A stretch of 64,000 nucleotides of DNA, taken from Neobacillus rhizosphaerae. Its GTDB lineage: Bacteria; Bacillota; Bacilli; Bacillales; Cytobacillaceae. Position numbers and translations under genes: made by a program. Location: positions 1-64,000 of the forward strand of contig NZ_CALBWS010000017.1 in the NCBI RefSeq assembly GCF_937468385.1, read 5' to 3'. This document shows, piece by piece, positions 8,493 through 17,052 of the stretch; position 1 is the stretch's first letter; every line of letters begins with the position of its first letter. Under the pieces are notes generated by a model, which saw nothing but the letters and a program-made list of their open reading frames with translations, searched no databases and was not told where the DNA came from.

Positions 8493-8753
8493 ATGAACAT
8501 TACTACAATCGATAAACCGACTTTAGATTTATTGCAAAAAGCATTTGAAATCGTTCTTCAGCAAAATAACGTTTCATTTAAAAAAATAGGAATCGTTGAA
8601 GAAGGAGAACAACTATTATTTTTGTATGAAGGGAAAGACGAAAAAGTTCATGTTTTTAATTGGAGTAAAGCATCAAGTATCAATGTTAGTATAGGTGTAC
8701 TTGCTCAAAGTGTATTAATGCCAATTATTCCCCATCTTCGATTGTTATCATAG
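8493..8753 (+). CDS. Hypothetical protein (86 aa)
   Basis: An 86-residue protein starts at ATG 8493 with GGGAGGA 6 bases upstream. The N-terminal two-thirds is soluble (KPTLDLLQKAFEIVLQQNNV) and the last 25 residues are hydrophobic (SIGVLAQSVLMPIIPHL), so it may be membrane-associated. No family is recognised. It has its own terminator at 8761-8799 and precedes the FtsH-like protease on the same strand, but they look like separate transcription units. Confidence 0.7.
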   Translation: MNITTIDKPTLDLLQKAFEIVLQQNNVSFKKIGIVEEGEQLLFLYEGKDEKVHVFNWSKASSINVSIGVLAQSVLMPIIPHLRLLS

Positions 8754-8760
8754 TTTTTAT

Positions 8761-8799
8761 GACACACTAACCTTTATCTTTATGGTTTGTGTGTTTTTT
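8761..8799 (+). terminator. Terminator after the 86-aa gene
   Basis: ACACACTAACC pairs with GGTTTGTGTGT (one mismatch) and is followed by TTTTTT on the plus strand. Confidence 0.8.
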
Positions 8800-8896
8800 T
8801 GTATTAGAAACGATTACTTTCCACCGTTTCCCACATCCATTTTACTGGAAATTCCTTTATAATTAATAATGACCTTATTAAAGGGAGATGAAGGAA

Positions 8897-10636
8897 ATGA
8901 ATCAAAGTAAAAAGAAAATTTCAAAGTTAATTCCGCTGTTATCAGCGTTAATATTAGGCATCGCTGGAATCGTTTGGTTTATCCAGACAACCAATAACCC
9001 CGTCTCCATTCCGTTCTCTTCCGTCGAGAAAATCATTCAAGAACAACATGGGAAACTAGTTACACTTATTGAACAAGCCGACGGCAGCCTGAATTTAGAT
9101 GTAGGAAACTCAGAATTTGTTTCTCATGTTCCGCCAAACAGTCAAATGGTTGATAAGCTTGTAGAAAAATATAATATTAATTACTCCTATTCTACTACCA
9201 GTCCTTACGGAAAATGGATTATGGGGGGAGTAATAATTTTATTAGCAGGTGCTGCATTTGCCCTGCAAAAAACAAAAGGTGGCTTTGGACTGAATAATTC
9301 AATGAAGAAAAGTGTTGCCAAGTTACGTCCGCTTCCATCGATTACCTTGGAAGATGTAGGCGGAATCGGAGAAGAAATGAAAGAAGAAATCATGCAAACA
9401 CTCTCTACCCTAAAAGAACCGGAACGTGCTGTGAAATTAGGGATTAAACCACCAAAAGGAATACTGTTATACGGGCCTCCCGGTACCGGTAAAACCTTAT
9501 TAGCCCAAGCAATAGCACGTGAATTAAATGCTGCTTTCTTCTCGGCAAGCGGATCGGCTTTTAATGAACTATTTGTTGGTGTCGGAGCTAGCCGTGTCCG
9601 TTCCTTGTTCCAAACTGCACGAAAACAAGGCCCTGCTGTTATTTTCATCGATGAAGTGGATGCACTGGCCGGCAGAAGGAAAGCCCATGGCGGCGAGGAA
9701 GCCGAAAAAACACTAACCGAACTTCTTGTACAGCTTGATGGCGGCCACTCCAATGACGGAATTTTATTTATCGCCGCGACAAATAGAAAGGATATGCTCG
9801 ATGAAGCATTCCTACGGCCAGGAAGAATTGACTTCTCCTTTCATGTTCCACTTCCAGATACGAAAGGAAGAAGAGAAATCATTGACATTCATATAAAAGG
9901 AAAATCTCTTGCAAAAGATGTCCTAACTACTTTAGATAATCTTGCAGAAAGCACTTCAGGATTCTCTGGTGCTGAGCTTCAGTCCCTATTTGAAACAGCA
10001 AGCAGACGAGCTGTTCGAAATGGCCAGGACATGATTCAAAAGCAAGACCTTGATTATGCGCTTGATCGAACAATTTTAGGAAGCACTTCCCGCTCCTTAC
10101 AGGATCTTGATACAAAACGGAGGGTTGCTATCCATGAAGCAGGTCATGCAATTGTCGCGTCCCTTACCAAGCCTGGGTCGGTTCGAAAAGCAACCATCAT
10201 CCCCCGCGGTGAAGCCCTTGGCTATGTTGCACCAATTCCGAAAGAGCTGCATTTGTCGACAACCTCAGACCTGCTCGACCGGATTGCAATGGTACTAGCT
10301 GGAGGGGTTGCTGAAAGACTATTTCTTGGTGAACACAGTATTGGCGTTAGCGGTGACGTACAGCAGGCAAAACAAATCATCGATCAAATGGTGGATACCG
10401 GTATGCTTCAAGATGGGTTCACCTTAACTTTCAACAAACAGGATCAAGAAGAAAAAATGCAGGAGCTTTTTGCAAAAGGCCTAGAAAAAGCAGAAAAGCT
10501 AATTAATAGCCATCAATATCAGTATGAACAAATAGTTGATGCACTATTAAAAAAAGAAACACTAGAAGGATTCGAAATAGAAGAAATTGTACGAGGTAAG
10601 TCTAATAAGAACATAAATACCCCTGTCCTAGTATAA
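8897..10636 (+). CDS. FtsH-like membrane AAA+ metalloprotease (accessory paralogue)
   Basis: This 579-residue protein has FtsH architecture. One membrane helix lies near residues 9-30, a small extracytoplasmic domain spans about 31-105, and a second helix is near 108-123. The AAA+ module has Walker A GPPGTGKT (about 193-200), Walker B IFIDEVD (about 249-255) and the arginine-finger region LRPGRIDF. The protease module has the zinc motif HEAGH (about 413-417) and the third-ligand region SGDVQQA. It is 50-100 residues shorter than housekeeping FtsH and lacks the long C-terminal tail. The ATG at 8897 is preferred over 8888 because GGGAG is 9 bases upstream of it and abuts the other. It degrades or extracts membrane proteins by family; its substrates are unknown. 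Confidence 0.9.
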   Translation: MNQSKKKISKLIPLLSALILGIAGIVWFIQTTNNPVSIPFSSVEKIIQEQHGKLVTLIEQADGSLNLDVGNSEFVSHVPPNSQMVDKLVEKYNINYSYSTTSPYGKWIMGGVIILLAGAAFALQKTKGGFGLNNSMKKSVAKLRPLPSITLEDVGGIGEEMKEEIMQTLSTLKEPERAVKLGIKPPKGILLYGPPGTGKTLLAQAIARELNAAFFSASGSAFNELFVGVGASRVRSLFQTARKQGPAVIFIDEVDALAGRRKAHGGEEAEKTLTELLVQLDGGHSNDGILFIAATNRKDMLDEAFLRPGRIDFSFHVPLPDTKGRREIIDIHIKGKSLAKDVLTTLDNLAESTSGFSGAELQSLFETASRRAVRNGQDMIQKQDLDYALDRTILGSTSRSLQDLDTKRRVAIHEAGHAIVASLTKPGSVRKATIIPRGEALGYVAPIPKELHLSTTSDLLDRIAMVLAGGVAERLFLGEHSIGVSGDVQQAKQIIDQMVDTGMLQDGFTLTFNKQDQEEKMQELFAKGLEKAEKLINSHQYQYEQIVDALLKKETLEGFEIEEIVRGKSNKNINTPVLV

Positions 10637-10713
10637 TATGAGCGGACATTTCCTTTGCACATTGTATAGACTAGACAGTTATCGAGGTTCAATGATATTA
10701 ATGATAATAGTAT

Positions 10714-10752
10714 AAAAAAAACCAGGTGCTCCGTTCACACCTGGTTTTTTCC
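10714..10752 (+). terminator. Terminator of the FtsH-like gene
   Basis: AAAAAACCAGGTG (10715-10727) pairs perfectly with CACCTGGTTTTTT (10738-10750), a textbook intrinsic terminator. Confidence 0.92.
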
Positions 10753-10825
10753 ATTGAAAAACCGAAATAAGCTAATGGATTATTTAATTTGGTGGTAAAC
10801 TAAGGATGAACTCCGCAAAAAGGAT

Positions 10826-11260
10826 GTGAGCAATTTGTTTGGTAAAGATGAATTCTTCGCAAAAGAGCAGCGCAAATATAGTGATGATGCTCGAGGTTAC
10901 ATTGGTAATCAGGAAAAAACGCAGGGGTTGCTTGAACAAGCCCAGAAAAAAGCTAACCGAAAAAAAAGAAGCTTGGGAGATACCTGGGAAAAACTGCAAT
11001 TATTTTTTGAATTGGTTAAAGCTTATTCAAAAGGTGATTATAAAAATATCTCAACTAGGACGATCATTACCGTCATCGGAGCCATTCTTTATTTTATTTC
11101 ACCGATTGACTTAATCCCAGACTTTATTATTGGCCTTGGTATAGTGGATGACGCTGCTGTTATTGGCTATACCGTTAAAACATTATCAACTGAATTAGCT
11201 GAATTTAAGAAATGGAAACAGGCTGCCACCTTCTATGCACCTGAAAACCCGCTTGAGTAA
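10826..11260 (+). CDS. YkvA/DUF1232 domain membrane protein
   Basis: This 144-residue protein has a charged helical N-terminal half (about residues 1-75). The DUF1232 signature lies near 78-112: TIITVIGAILYFISPIDLIP, then DFIIGLGIVDDAAVIGY, a hydrophobic hairpin with the family-typical SPIDLIPD turn. Function is not established for the family. The start is GTG 10826 behind AAAAAGGA; the spacing is short, so a TTG nine bases further is an alternative. It is monocistronic, followed by a hairpin at its stop codon. Confidence 0.85.
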   Translation: MSNLFGKDEFFAKEQRKYSDDARGYIGNQEKTQGLLEQAQKKANRKKRSLGDTWEKLQLFFELVKAYSKGDYKNISTRTIITVIGAILYFISPIDLIPDFIIGLGIVDDAAVIGYTVKTLSTELAEFKKWKQAATFYAPENPLE

Positions 11261-11272
11261 ATCAAGCGGGTA
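11247..11272 (+). terminator. Hairpin at the end of the DUF1232 gene
   Basis: ACCCGCTTGA pairs with TCAAGCGGGT around the stop codon (11247-11271). The following T-tract is weak, so efficiency is uncertain. Confidence 0.55.
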
Positions 11273-11326
11273 TCTTAAAGCGTAAAGGCTTATTTCCACA
11301 GTACGCTTATTCTTTTTTTAGTTTGA

Positions 11327-11473
11327 TTACCATCTGAAGCAAGCTGCACCAACAATAATTAGCAGGATAAACAACACTACGATTAAAGCGAAACCGCCAC
11401 CAAAGCCAACTCCGCCATAACCACAGCCACAGCCACCATAGCCGTAGCCACCATATCCACCGTATCCATACAT
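11327..11473 (-). CDS. YjcZ-family sporulation peptide (48 aa)
   Basis: This 48-residue peptide starts at ATG 11473 with GGAGGAAA upstream. The first 26 residues are Gly/Tyr/Cys-rich ([20 protein letters not shown]) and the rest is one hydrophobic helix ([19 protein letters not shown]). This is the pattern of the YjcZ family of very small hydrophobic proteins made during Bacillus sporulation. It is adjacent to a second, shorter member on the same strand, 21 bases away, probably in one operon. Confidence 0.9.
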   Translation of the reverse strand: MYGYGGYGGYGYGGCGCGYGGVGFGGGFALIVVLFILLIIVGAACFRW

Positions 11474-11494
11474 ATTTATTTCCTCCTTTTTATT

Positions 11495-11605
11495 TTAATA
11501 GAATCCGCAACCCCAAGAAGCTCCGATAATGATTAACAAAATGAACAATACGACAAGTAGGGCAAATCCGCTGCCATAGCCAACTCCAACTGCTGCACCA
11601 GACAT
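11495..11605 (-). CDS. YjcZ-family sporulation peptide (36 aa)
   Basis: This 36-residue peptide starts at ATG 11605 with AAGGAGGTAA upstream. The C-terminal helix [15 protein letters not shown] is nearly the same as that of its neighbour, with a short Gly-rich N-terminus and the ending SWGCGFY. It is a YjcZ-family member and the promoter-proximal gene of the pair. Sporulation control is known for the family and inferred here. Confidence 0.9.
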   Translation of the reverse strand: MSGAAVGVGYGSGFALLVVLFILLIIIGASWGCGFY

Positions 11606-11765
11606 TTACATTACCTCCTTTTTTGATTTCTATATATCCTATTCACCTAGATAAAAATGTGCGATAGACACATATCCATATTAGTAAGTTTTGAAAAAAA
11701 TGGGCTGATATCTCTACGGTATCTCTGTCTAAATCACTTCGATGAAAAATGATTGCTTTTTTAGG

Positions 11766-11794
11766 TTGACAATTAAGTCTGAATTTTTTACCAT
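11766..11794 (+). promoter_or_regulatory. SigA-type promoter of the phosphodiesterase gene
   Basis: TTGACA (11766-11771), a 17-base spacer and TACCAT (11789-11794) lie 35 bases upstream of the TTG start. Confidence 0.55.
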
Positions 11795-11828
11795 TGTCAC
11801 AAATAAGCATGGATAGGAGCCAACCACT

Positions 11829-12638
11829 TTGAGATCAATTGCATCCCTTCTATTATTTATTTTCATGGTGGCTTTTCGGATGGTAAAAGGATCTACTCGT
11901 ATTCCTAAAAGTCAGATACCTATAAAAATTGGCCATAGAGGTGCTGCTGGATACTGTCCAGAGAATACGGCTGCTTCTTTTAAGAAAGCAATAGAATTGG
12001 GTGTTGATTACCTTGAAATTGATATCCAAATGACAAGGGACAACAAATTAGTGATCATACATGATCCAACGATAAACCGGACAACGAATGGAAAAGGGCA
12101 TGTTAAGGACCTTACCCTAAAAGAATTGCAAGCATTGGATGCAGGCAGCTGGTTTCATCCAAAGTTCTCTAAGGAAAAAATCCTTTCTTTTAGTGGATTT
12201 TTAGATGAATTTGCCGAAAAAACCGGATTATTAATCGAGTTAAAAAAACCTTCCTTATATCCCGGAATCGAGGAAAAAGTAGCAAACGAACTATTAAAAA
12301 GAGGGTTAACGAAAGGGGACACTGATAAAATCATTGTTCAATCCTTTGACCAAAACTCATTAAAACGATTCCATAAACTCCTGCCTTCTGTGCCTATTGG
12401 GGTTTTAGTAAAAAAAAGGGGAGTAAAGGGACTTTCCAATAAAGAACTTCAATCTTTTTCAACCTATGCCGCCTATGTAAACCCCAAAATCACAATGATA
12501 AATAAACGGCTAATTAGACGAATCCACCACCATGGCTTCAAAACACTGGTTTGGACGGTTAGAAAGAAGAAGGATGTCCACCTATTAAAGCGCTATAATA
12601 TTGACGGAATCATATCTGACTTTCCAGATATTTTTTGA
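11829..12638 (+). CDS. Glycerophosphodiester phosphodiesterase
   Basis: This 269-residue GDPD-family enzyme hydrolyses glycerophosphodiesters to glycerol 3-phosphate and an alcohol. The core begins at residue 36 with GHRGAAGYCPENT (catalytic His/Arg and metal Glu), then VDYLEIDIQMTRDNKLVIIHDPTI cut here into EIDIQ (metal Glu/Asp) and HDPTINRTTNG (second His). The C-terminus has the usual VWTV and DGIISDFPD blocks. The N-terminal 20 residues are hydrophobic (SIASLLLFIFMVAF), so it is probably membrane-anchored or exported. The start is TTG 11829 with AGGAG 10 bases upstream. It stands alone, possibly serving phospholipid or teichoic-acid turnover. Confidence 0.92.
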   Translation: MRSIASLLLFIFMVAFRMVKGSTRIPKSQIPIKIGHRGAAGYCPENTAASFKKAIELGVDYLEIDIQMTRDNKLVIIHDPTINRTTNGKGHVKDLTLKELQALDAGSWFHPKFSKEKILSFSGFLDEFAEKTGLLIELKKPSLYPGIEEKVANELLKRGLTKGDTDKIIVQSFDQNSLKRFHKLLPSVPIGVLVKKRGVKGLSNKELQSFSTYAAYVNPKITMINKRLIRRIHHHGFKTLVWTVRKKKDVHLLKRYNIDGIISDFPDIF

Positions 12639-12757
12639 TGGACATTTAGGGTCTGGTTTTTAAAAAAATGCTTAGGTGGCAGACCCTCATTCTTAATTAT
12701 TAACCTATTCAAACTGAACTGTTTAGGTTTAATAATGATTTCAAATCTTTCACAATA

Positions 12758-12787
12758 TAAAAAGCAGCCTCTAAGTGAAGCTGCCTA
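12758..12787 (-). terminator. uppP terminator
   Basis: On the minus strand, GCAGC-TTCACTTAGAG-GCTGC is followed by TTTTTATA. The stem is short but well placed, a few bases after the uppP stop. Confidence 0.65.
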
Positions 12788-12792
12788 ATACT

Positions 12793-13623
12793 TTAAAAGA
12801 AAATAATATAAATGACCACTGCTAAAATAATTCGATATATAGCAAATGGTAAAAGTTTTATTTTGTTAATAAGTTTTAAGAAAAAGCGAATCGAGAGTAG
12901 CGCGAAAATAAAAGCACTTATAAACCCTGCAATAAAATACGGCAACGAATCCATCGTCATATATTCCCAATTTTTTAATAAAGAAAGAAAACTTGCACCA
13001 GCCATAATCGGAACTGCCATGATAAAAGTAAAATCAGCTGCTGCGCGGTGGCTCATCCCCATCAATACACCACCTGATATGGTTGAACCTGAACGGGAGA
13101 ATCCAGGCCAAAGGGAGAAACATTGAAATAAACCAATTGTCAATGCCTGCTTGTAGGTAATTTGGTCAACCGTTTCCGTTTTCAGATTTTTGGGACCAAT
13201 TAAGTCAGCAATAATCATGAATACCGCACCAATCACTAACCCAACTAAAACCGTCGTCGTCGAGAATAAGTGATCATCAATATAATCGTTAAAGAGGACC
13301 CCTAAAATTCCCGCAGGAATAAGACCAACTATTACTTGAGTTAGTTTTAGCCGTCCCTGCGTTTGATCTTCACGTTTGTTAAAACGTCCTAAACTTAACA
13401 AATCGATAAATCTGTCTTTAAAGGTGACGACCACAGCCAAGATTGAACCGAGCTGGATAACCACTTTAAAGGTGTTGGCACCGTGAGTAGTCAAAAAATT
13501 TTCAGATTTAAGCCACATATCATCAACTATTATCATGTGCCCGGTTGATGAAACTGGTGCAAATTCTGTTAACCCTTCTACTAATCCCAAAATAATTGCT
13601 TTAATCATCATTAATAAATCCAT
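12793..13623 (-). CDS. uppP: Undecaprenyl-diphosphatase
   Basis: UppP (BacA) dephosphorylates undecaprenyl pyrophosphate at the membrane, recycling the lipid carrier for peptidoglycan and teichoic acid synthesis; overexpression gives bacitracin resistance. The 276-residue polytopic protein shows both family motifs: LVEGLTEFAPVSSTGH at residues 14-29 (glutamates and His) and PGFSRSGSTISGG near residues 172-184 (catalytic Ser/Arg). About eight membrane helices are visible. The start is ATG 13623 with TAGGAGA upstream. A plausible SigA promoter (TTGCAA, 18 bases, TAGAAT) lies about 55-90 bases upstream. It is monocistronic. Confidence 0.95.
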   Translation of the reverse strand: MDLLMMIKAIILGLVEGLTEFAPVSSTGHMIIVDDMWLKSENFLTTHGANTFKVVIQLGSILAVVVTFKDRFIDLLSLGRFNKREDQTQGRLKLTQVIVGLIPAGILGVLFNDYIDDHLFSTTTVLVGLVIGAVFMIIADLIGPKNLKTETVDQITYKQALTIGLFQCFSLWPGFSRSGSTISGGVLMGMSHRAAADFTFIMAVPIMAGASFLSLLKNWEYMTMDSLPYFIAGFISAFIFALLSIRFFLKLINKIKLLPFAIYRIILAVVIYIIFF

Positions 13624-13923
13624 GTTGTCATATCTCCTAACTTTATTGCACCTGAACGATTTAATAGTAAATGACTTTCCTATTCTACTAATTAACTACC
13701 CAGATTTGCAAGATTAAATTTTCCAGACTTATGTATTTTTTACTTTCTCTATTTCAAACGAAATAAATGAACGAATAGTTTCAGTGATTTATTCTACAAT
13801 GTAAAATGCAACCTCTTAAACAATCTGAGCGATATTTATCAATCTCTTATATCGACCAGCGGCACCCTTTTTTCTTGGATACGGTCGTTATGAACCTATT
13901 TTTTTGAAATTTATCGGCATAAA
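13624..13923. other. Intergenic stretch between uppP and the LuxR-type regulator
   Basis: This 300-base AT-rich stretch holds the uppP leader and promoter region at its left end. Near 13830-13857 a weak inverted repeat (CGATAT...ATATCG) lies downstream of the regulator gene. No open frame with a ribosome binding site and no strong terminator for the regulator was found. Confidence 0.6.
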
Positions 13924-15108
13924 TTATTTTATTATTCCCATCCGAATGGCTTTAGCTACTTCTGTTCTATTTTGGGCATTCAGTCTTTTCATAATATTTG
14001 AGATGTAATCTCTTACCGTAAACTCACTTAAATAAAGCTTTAAGGCTGCCTCTGCAGTTGAAGCGCCATCTGCCAAAAGCTTAATTATTTCAGTTTCCCT
14101 TGGTGTTAAGGAGATGGATTCCTTTTCGGGTAAGTCTTTCTTTTTAATATCTGCCCCGATAAACTTTGATAATAATTCCCCAGAGCTTTGTCCAAATTTC
14201 ATCAGTGCAGGAAAAAGACTAGTATCAAGGGTAAAATGTGTTCCCGGTCCTTGATCTAAAACAACTCCACCTATGATCTTTCCTTCCTCAGGAACATAAA
14301 TCGGTACAATAATTAAGGAATTAAGTTCAAATTTTTTTACATACTTTTGTGGAATATCATTTTCTGCTAAAGGGATATATATTGGCTGAAAATTTTTCAT
14401 TTCATGCCCTTGAGATTTTAATTTCACAAGACTTTGATTGAGCACCGGGATATTAGTAATTCTTTCGGCAATTGCTTGAACTTCTTCGTTCTTTAAATGA
14501 TGTCCATACAAACCTACCCCGACACTTTCCTTATTGGTAAATTTAAATAGAGCACTTCGTTTAAATGGGAGAAAATAACCAAATCCAAAGCAAATATTTT
14601 CGATTGATTCTTGAAAATTTTGCGAACGGATAATCCACTCATTAAAGAGAATTACGGCATCCTTCCAAATGCTATGATTCTCTTTTTCCGATTGAAAAAG
14701 CATTACTTCACTTATTTTCGAAAATAAATAATGAATCGAAGGATGCAGCTTTGAAGAGTAAGTAATCCTCGATTTTAATACCTTATGTGCAGCGTTTTCC
14801 AACAGATTTAAATGGAAGAAAATTGCCTCAGGTTCCGGATGTCTTTGGAAGTGAGCCAACCAATCATCCTGAATCTCATTCAAAAGCTGATAAATATCAA
14901 TAGTTCCCTCATTTACTGATCTTAGAAACCTTACAAGATATTCACTAATAAATTCAAAAACCGCAACTGATTTCTTATTCGTATTTTTAAGAGATTGGAG
15001 CGTAAGAGCCCACTCGCGTAAAAGATCTTCCTGATAATTAGATAATATTTTTAGCGCATCATTTAAGAGACTGTCCAAATGGTAGTTTAATGACTTCGAC
15101 ACTTTCAT
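13924..15108 (-). CDS. LuxR-type regulator with a GAF-like sensory region
   Basis: This 394-residue transcription factor ends in a LuxR/GerE helix-turn-helix (SLTPRETEIIKLLADGAS, then LYLSEFTVRDYISNIMKRLN) over the last 65 residues. The middle (about residues 150-310) looks like a GAF-type sensory domain (LNSLIIVPIYVPEEGKIIGG), and the first 140 residues are helical. There is no phospho-acceptor receiver domain, so it is probably ligand- or partner-controlled. The start at ATG 15108 follows AAGGAG; a GTG six bases later is possible, while 15150 lacks a site. It is divergent from the DUF6230/DUF6114 operon, whose upstream region holds palindromes it could bind. I infer it controls that operon. 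Confidence 0.85.
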   Translation of the reverse strand: MKVSKSLNYHLDSLLNDALKILSNYQEDLLREWALTLQSLKNTNKKSVAVFEFISEYLVRFLRSVNEGTIDIYQLLNEIQDDWLAHFQRHPEPEAIFFHLNLLENAAHKVLKSRITYSSKLHPSIHYLFSKISEVMLFQSEKENHSIWKDAVILFNEWIIRSQNFQESIENICFGFGYFLPFKRSALFKFTNKESVGVGLYGHHLKNEEVQAIAERITNIPVLNQSLVKLKSQGHEMKNFQPIYIPLAENDIPQKYVKKFELNSLIIVPIYVPEEGKIIGGVVLDQGPGTHFTLDTSLFPALMKFGQSSGELLSKFIGADIKKKDLPEKESISLTPRETEIIKLLADGASTAEAALKLYLSEFTVRDYISNIMKRLNAQNRTEVAKAIRMGIIK

Positions 15109-15157
15109 CACACTCCTTCCTGGAAAATCTAAGCTGTTATTATTATCCATTCGTTTG

Positions 15158-15169
15158 TATCTATAGATA
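15158..15169. promoter_or_regulatory. Palindrome next to the regulator gene
   Basis: TATCTATAGATA is a perfect 12-base palindrome about 50 bases upstream of the regulator start, a possible autoregulatory site. Short AT-rich palindromes can arise by chance. Confidence 0.3.
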
Positions 15170-15263
15170 ATTCAGCTAGACATGTCAAAACTCCTGCTTT
15201 TTTCAATCTTTTAGGTTATTTTGTTATCTCTTGTTCTTTTTTGTCCAATTATAGGAAAAACTT

Positions 15264-15277
15264 CCTACAAATGTAGG
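15264..15277. promoter_or_regulatory. Candidate LuxR-type operator
   Basis: CCTACA-AA-TGTAGG is a perfect inverted repeat 31 bases upstream of the -35 box of the DUF6230 operon and in the shared intergenic region with the regulator. The position suits an activator of the plus-strand operon. Confidence 0.42.
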
Positions 15278-15307
15278 GATTTCTAAATTTATTTACTTAT
15301 CATAAAA

Positions 15308-15336
15308 TTGTGACGAATAGTGCAAGCAATTACAAT
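15308..15336 (+). promoter_or_regulatory. SigA-type promoter of the DUF6230/DUF6114 operon
   Basis: TTGTGA (15308-15313), a 17-base spacer and TACAAT (15331-15336) lie 51 bases upstream of the ATG at 15388. The non-consensus -35 box fits activator dependence. Confidence 0.6.
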
Positions 15337-15387
15337 TACTAGTTAACCGCTTACACTTTTAAAACAAAAAAAGGGAGGCAAGAAAGT

Positions 15388-15972
15388 ATGACAGCTGAAT
15401 CAATTATTATCGGAGGGCAAACAGTCAAGAAGAAGCTAGTATTTGCATTATTAGGTGGTTTTTTATTTTTGGGATCCTTACTCGCAACTTTTGGGATTAC
15501 AGGTGTAGCAGTTGCGGCTCCATTAAGTGGCTTCGGAGAATTTACCGTAAAGTTCGATAAAATGGTTGGGGAAGGTTTTCAGCTTTATGGTGGTGTTGCT
15601 GATGGGGCAACCACAAAAAATAACCCCGTTGCAGTCAATGCCATTGATAAAGCAACCATTAATGGTTTAGAAATTTCTAAAGAAATCCCAGCTCTTGGAA
15701 TCCGCGTTGTCATTACTTCTGATAAACCTGTTGTTATTAATGGCCTACTTCAAAAAGCTACCATGGTAAATGGTGATGCTAAATTTGAAGAGCTTACAAT
15801 GTCTGAAAATTACATTGCAGATATTAAAGACCCTAGAGAGGCTATAGCCAAAGAATTCACCCAAAGTGCTAATAAAATTACAATTGAAAATGGTAATTTG
15901 CAAACCTTATATCTTTTCCAAAAAACAGTTTCATTACCTGGAATGAAGGTTTACTTTGAAAAATTGAAATAA
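15388..15972 (+). CDS. DUF6230 family exported protein
   Basis: This 194-residue protein has an N-terminal signal or anchor helix (residues 15-43, KLVFALLGGFLFLGSLL, ending VAVAAPL). A beta-rich domain follows, starting FGEFTVKFDKMVGEGFQLYG. The arrangement next to a DUF6114 membrane protein matches the DUF6230-DUF6114 pair I know mainly from Streptomyces and relatives, where function is not established. The start ATG 15388 has AAGGGAGG 9 bases upstream. It is first in a three-gene operon. Repeated short beta strands ending in EGF- or NGL-type turns suggest a lipid-binding or surface beta-sheet fold; that is speculation. Family assignment is by recognition. Confidence 0.7.
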   Translation: MTAESIIIGGQTVKKKLVFALLGGFLFLGSLLATFGITGVAVAAPLSGFGEFTVKFDKMVGEGFQLYGGVADGATTKNNPVAVNAIDKATINGLEISKEIPALGIRVVITSDKPVVINGLLQKATMVNGDAKFEELTMSENYIADIKDPREAIAKEFTQSANKITIENGNLQTLYLFQKTVSLPGMKVYFEKLK

Positions 15973-16011
15973 TTACTGGCATCATAGAACTATTGAGTAA
16001 GGATGATAAAA

Positions 16012-16452
16012 ATGAACTCTACTTATTCAAAACGTGAAAGGTTTAAGAATTGGAGAGCAAGGCGCCCTTTTTCGGGGGCGACCTTGTGTATTCTTTCTGG
16101 ACTAATCATTTTGTGGGTGCCAGCGAAGCTTTATGAAGTAGCTGCTGCACCAGGAAGTATATTATTCGTAGGCTTCTTCTTAGGCGGCCTTACACTTTTA
16201 ATGGGAGTACTTTCATATATCATGCCGAGACTATCAACCCTTCTTGGAGTTTTGGCGATTTTCTCGTCGGTATTATCGATTATGGGAGCATTAGGAGGCT
16301 TCCTTATCGGAACGATTCTTGGAATTATTGGAGGTTCACTCTTGATTGCCTGGAAACCTGAGATGGGCACCAATGACTCGATAAAACAACCAAATCAAGA
16401 TCATTTTGCTGAAAAAGAAGTTGCATCCGGAAAGGAAGTTTTACCGGAATAA
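16012..16452 (+). CDS. DUF6114 family membrane protein
   Basis: This 146-residue protein has a basic N-terminus (RERFKNWRARRPFSGATL), then four tightly packed hydrophobic segments from about residue 22 to 112, ending with the charged tail after WKPEMG. The RRPF-type entry before the first helix and the Gly-rich helices are what I associate with DUF6114, the usual partner of DUF6230. The ATG at 16012 was chosen over 16003, since AAGG abuts the latter. It lies 39 bases after the DUF6230 gene and 27 before the next, so the three are probably co-transcribed. It could be the membrane component of an export or surface-display unit with its exported neighbours. Confidence 0.7.
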   Translation: MNSTYSKRERFKNWRARRPFSGATLCILSGLIILWVPAKLYEVAAAPGSILFVGFFLGGLTLLMGVLSYIMPRLSTLLGVLAIFSSVLSIMGALGGFLIGTILGIIGGSLLIAWKPEMGTNDSIKQPNQDHFAEKEVASGKEVLPE

Positions 16453-16479
16453 TCCAAAATACTTATAGCATTCGTAGAA

Positions 16480-17052
16480 ATGGTGATGGCATTGTTACTC
16501 AGAAATAATACTTTTAAGATAATTATCATATTGGTTCTAACTTTTAGTGGGCTTTTCCTTCTGACAAAGGATAGTTTTGCTAGTAATCCGACAATTATTG
16601 GTTTTATTATTGAGGCGAATAAAATGGAAGGTACGATGCAAAACCCTGCTATGACGGTAGGCAATTCGGCAGAACAAAAGGAGCGGCCTATGCTGGAATT
16701 AAAATTTGAAAATCTTACAGCAGAAGGCTTTATAATTAAGAAATTAGTTCAAACACCAAAGGGGCTTATTACAATTGATATGACCCATAAAGATGCTGCC
16801 CTTTTTAGTAACTTAAGCTTAAATATAACCAACGCCGGCTTCAGCGAGCACTATGTACCATCCACCGGTAATATTGGCCTAAAAAATGTAAAATTATTGG
16901 CTCATTTAGTAAGAACAGATAGCTCGGTGCTCCCACAATTCAATTTAAGTTTTAATAATGGTGGTCAGGTCGAAATGGAACCAAAGAGCGAGGGTGAACT
17001 CCTCCAAACGAAAGCACTTTTAGAACAATTACTTTCAATCAAACAGCAATAA
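16480..17052 (+). CDS. Exported protein related in pattern to DUF6230
   Basis: This 190-residue protein has a signal-type N-terminus (KIIIILVLTFSGLFLL, cleavage probably after DSFA near residue 36) and a beta-rich mature part. LELKFENLTAEGFIIKKL resembles FTVKFDKMVGEGFQLYG of the first gene in the operon, suggesting a distant paralogue. The C-terminal 30 residues are helical and acidic. The start is uncertain (ATG 16480 or 16486; no good ribosome binding site). It is the last gene before a strong terminator at 17052. I do not recognise a named family. Confidence 0.72.
   Translation: MVMALLLRNNTFKIIIILVLTFSGLFLLTKDSFASNPTIIGFIIEANKMEGTMQNPAMTVGNSAEQKERPMLELKFENLTAEGFIIKKLVQTPKGLITIDMTHKDAALFSNLSLNITNAGFSEHYVPSTGNIGLKNVKLLAHLVRTDSSVLPQFNLSFNNGGQVEMEPKSEGELLQTKALLEQLLSIKQQ

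Noticed and set aside
9205..9753. 182-codon frame opposite the FtsH-like gene
   Set aside because: It is antisense to the AAA+ domain; codon-driven shadow.
12648..12686. GGGTCTG...CAGACCC hairpin after the phosphodiesterase gene
   Set aside because: The loop is over 20 bases and no U-run follows, so it is not a convincing terminator.
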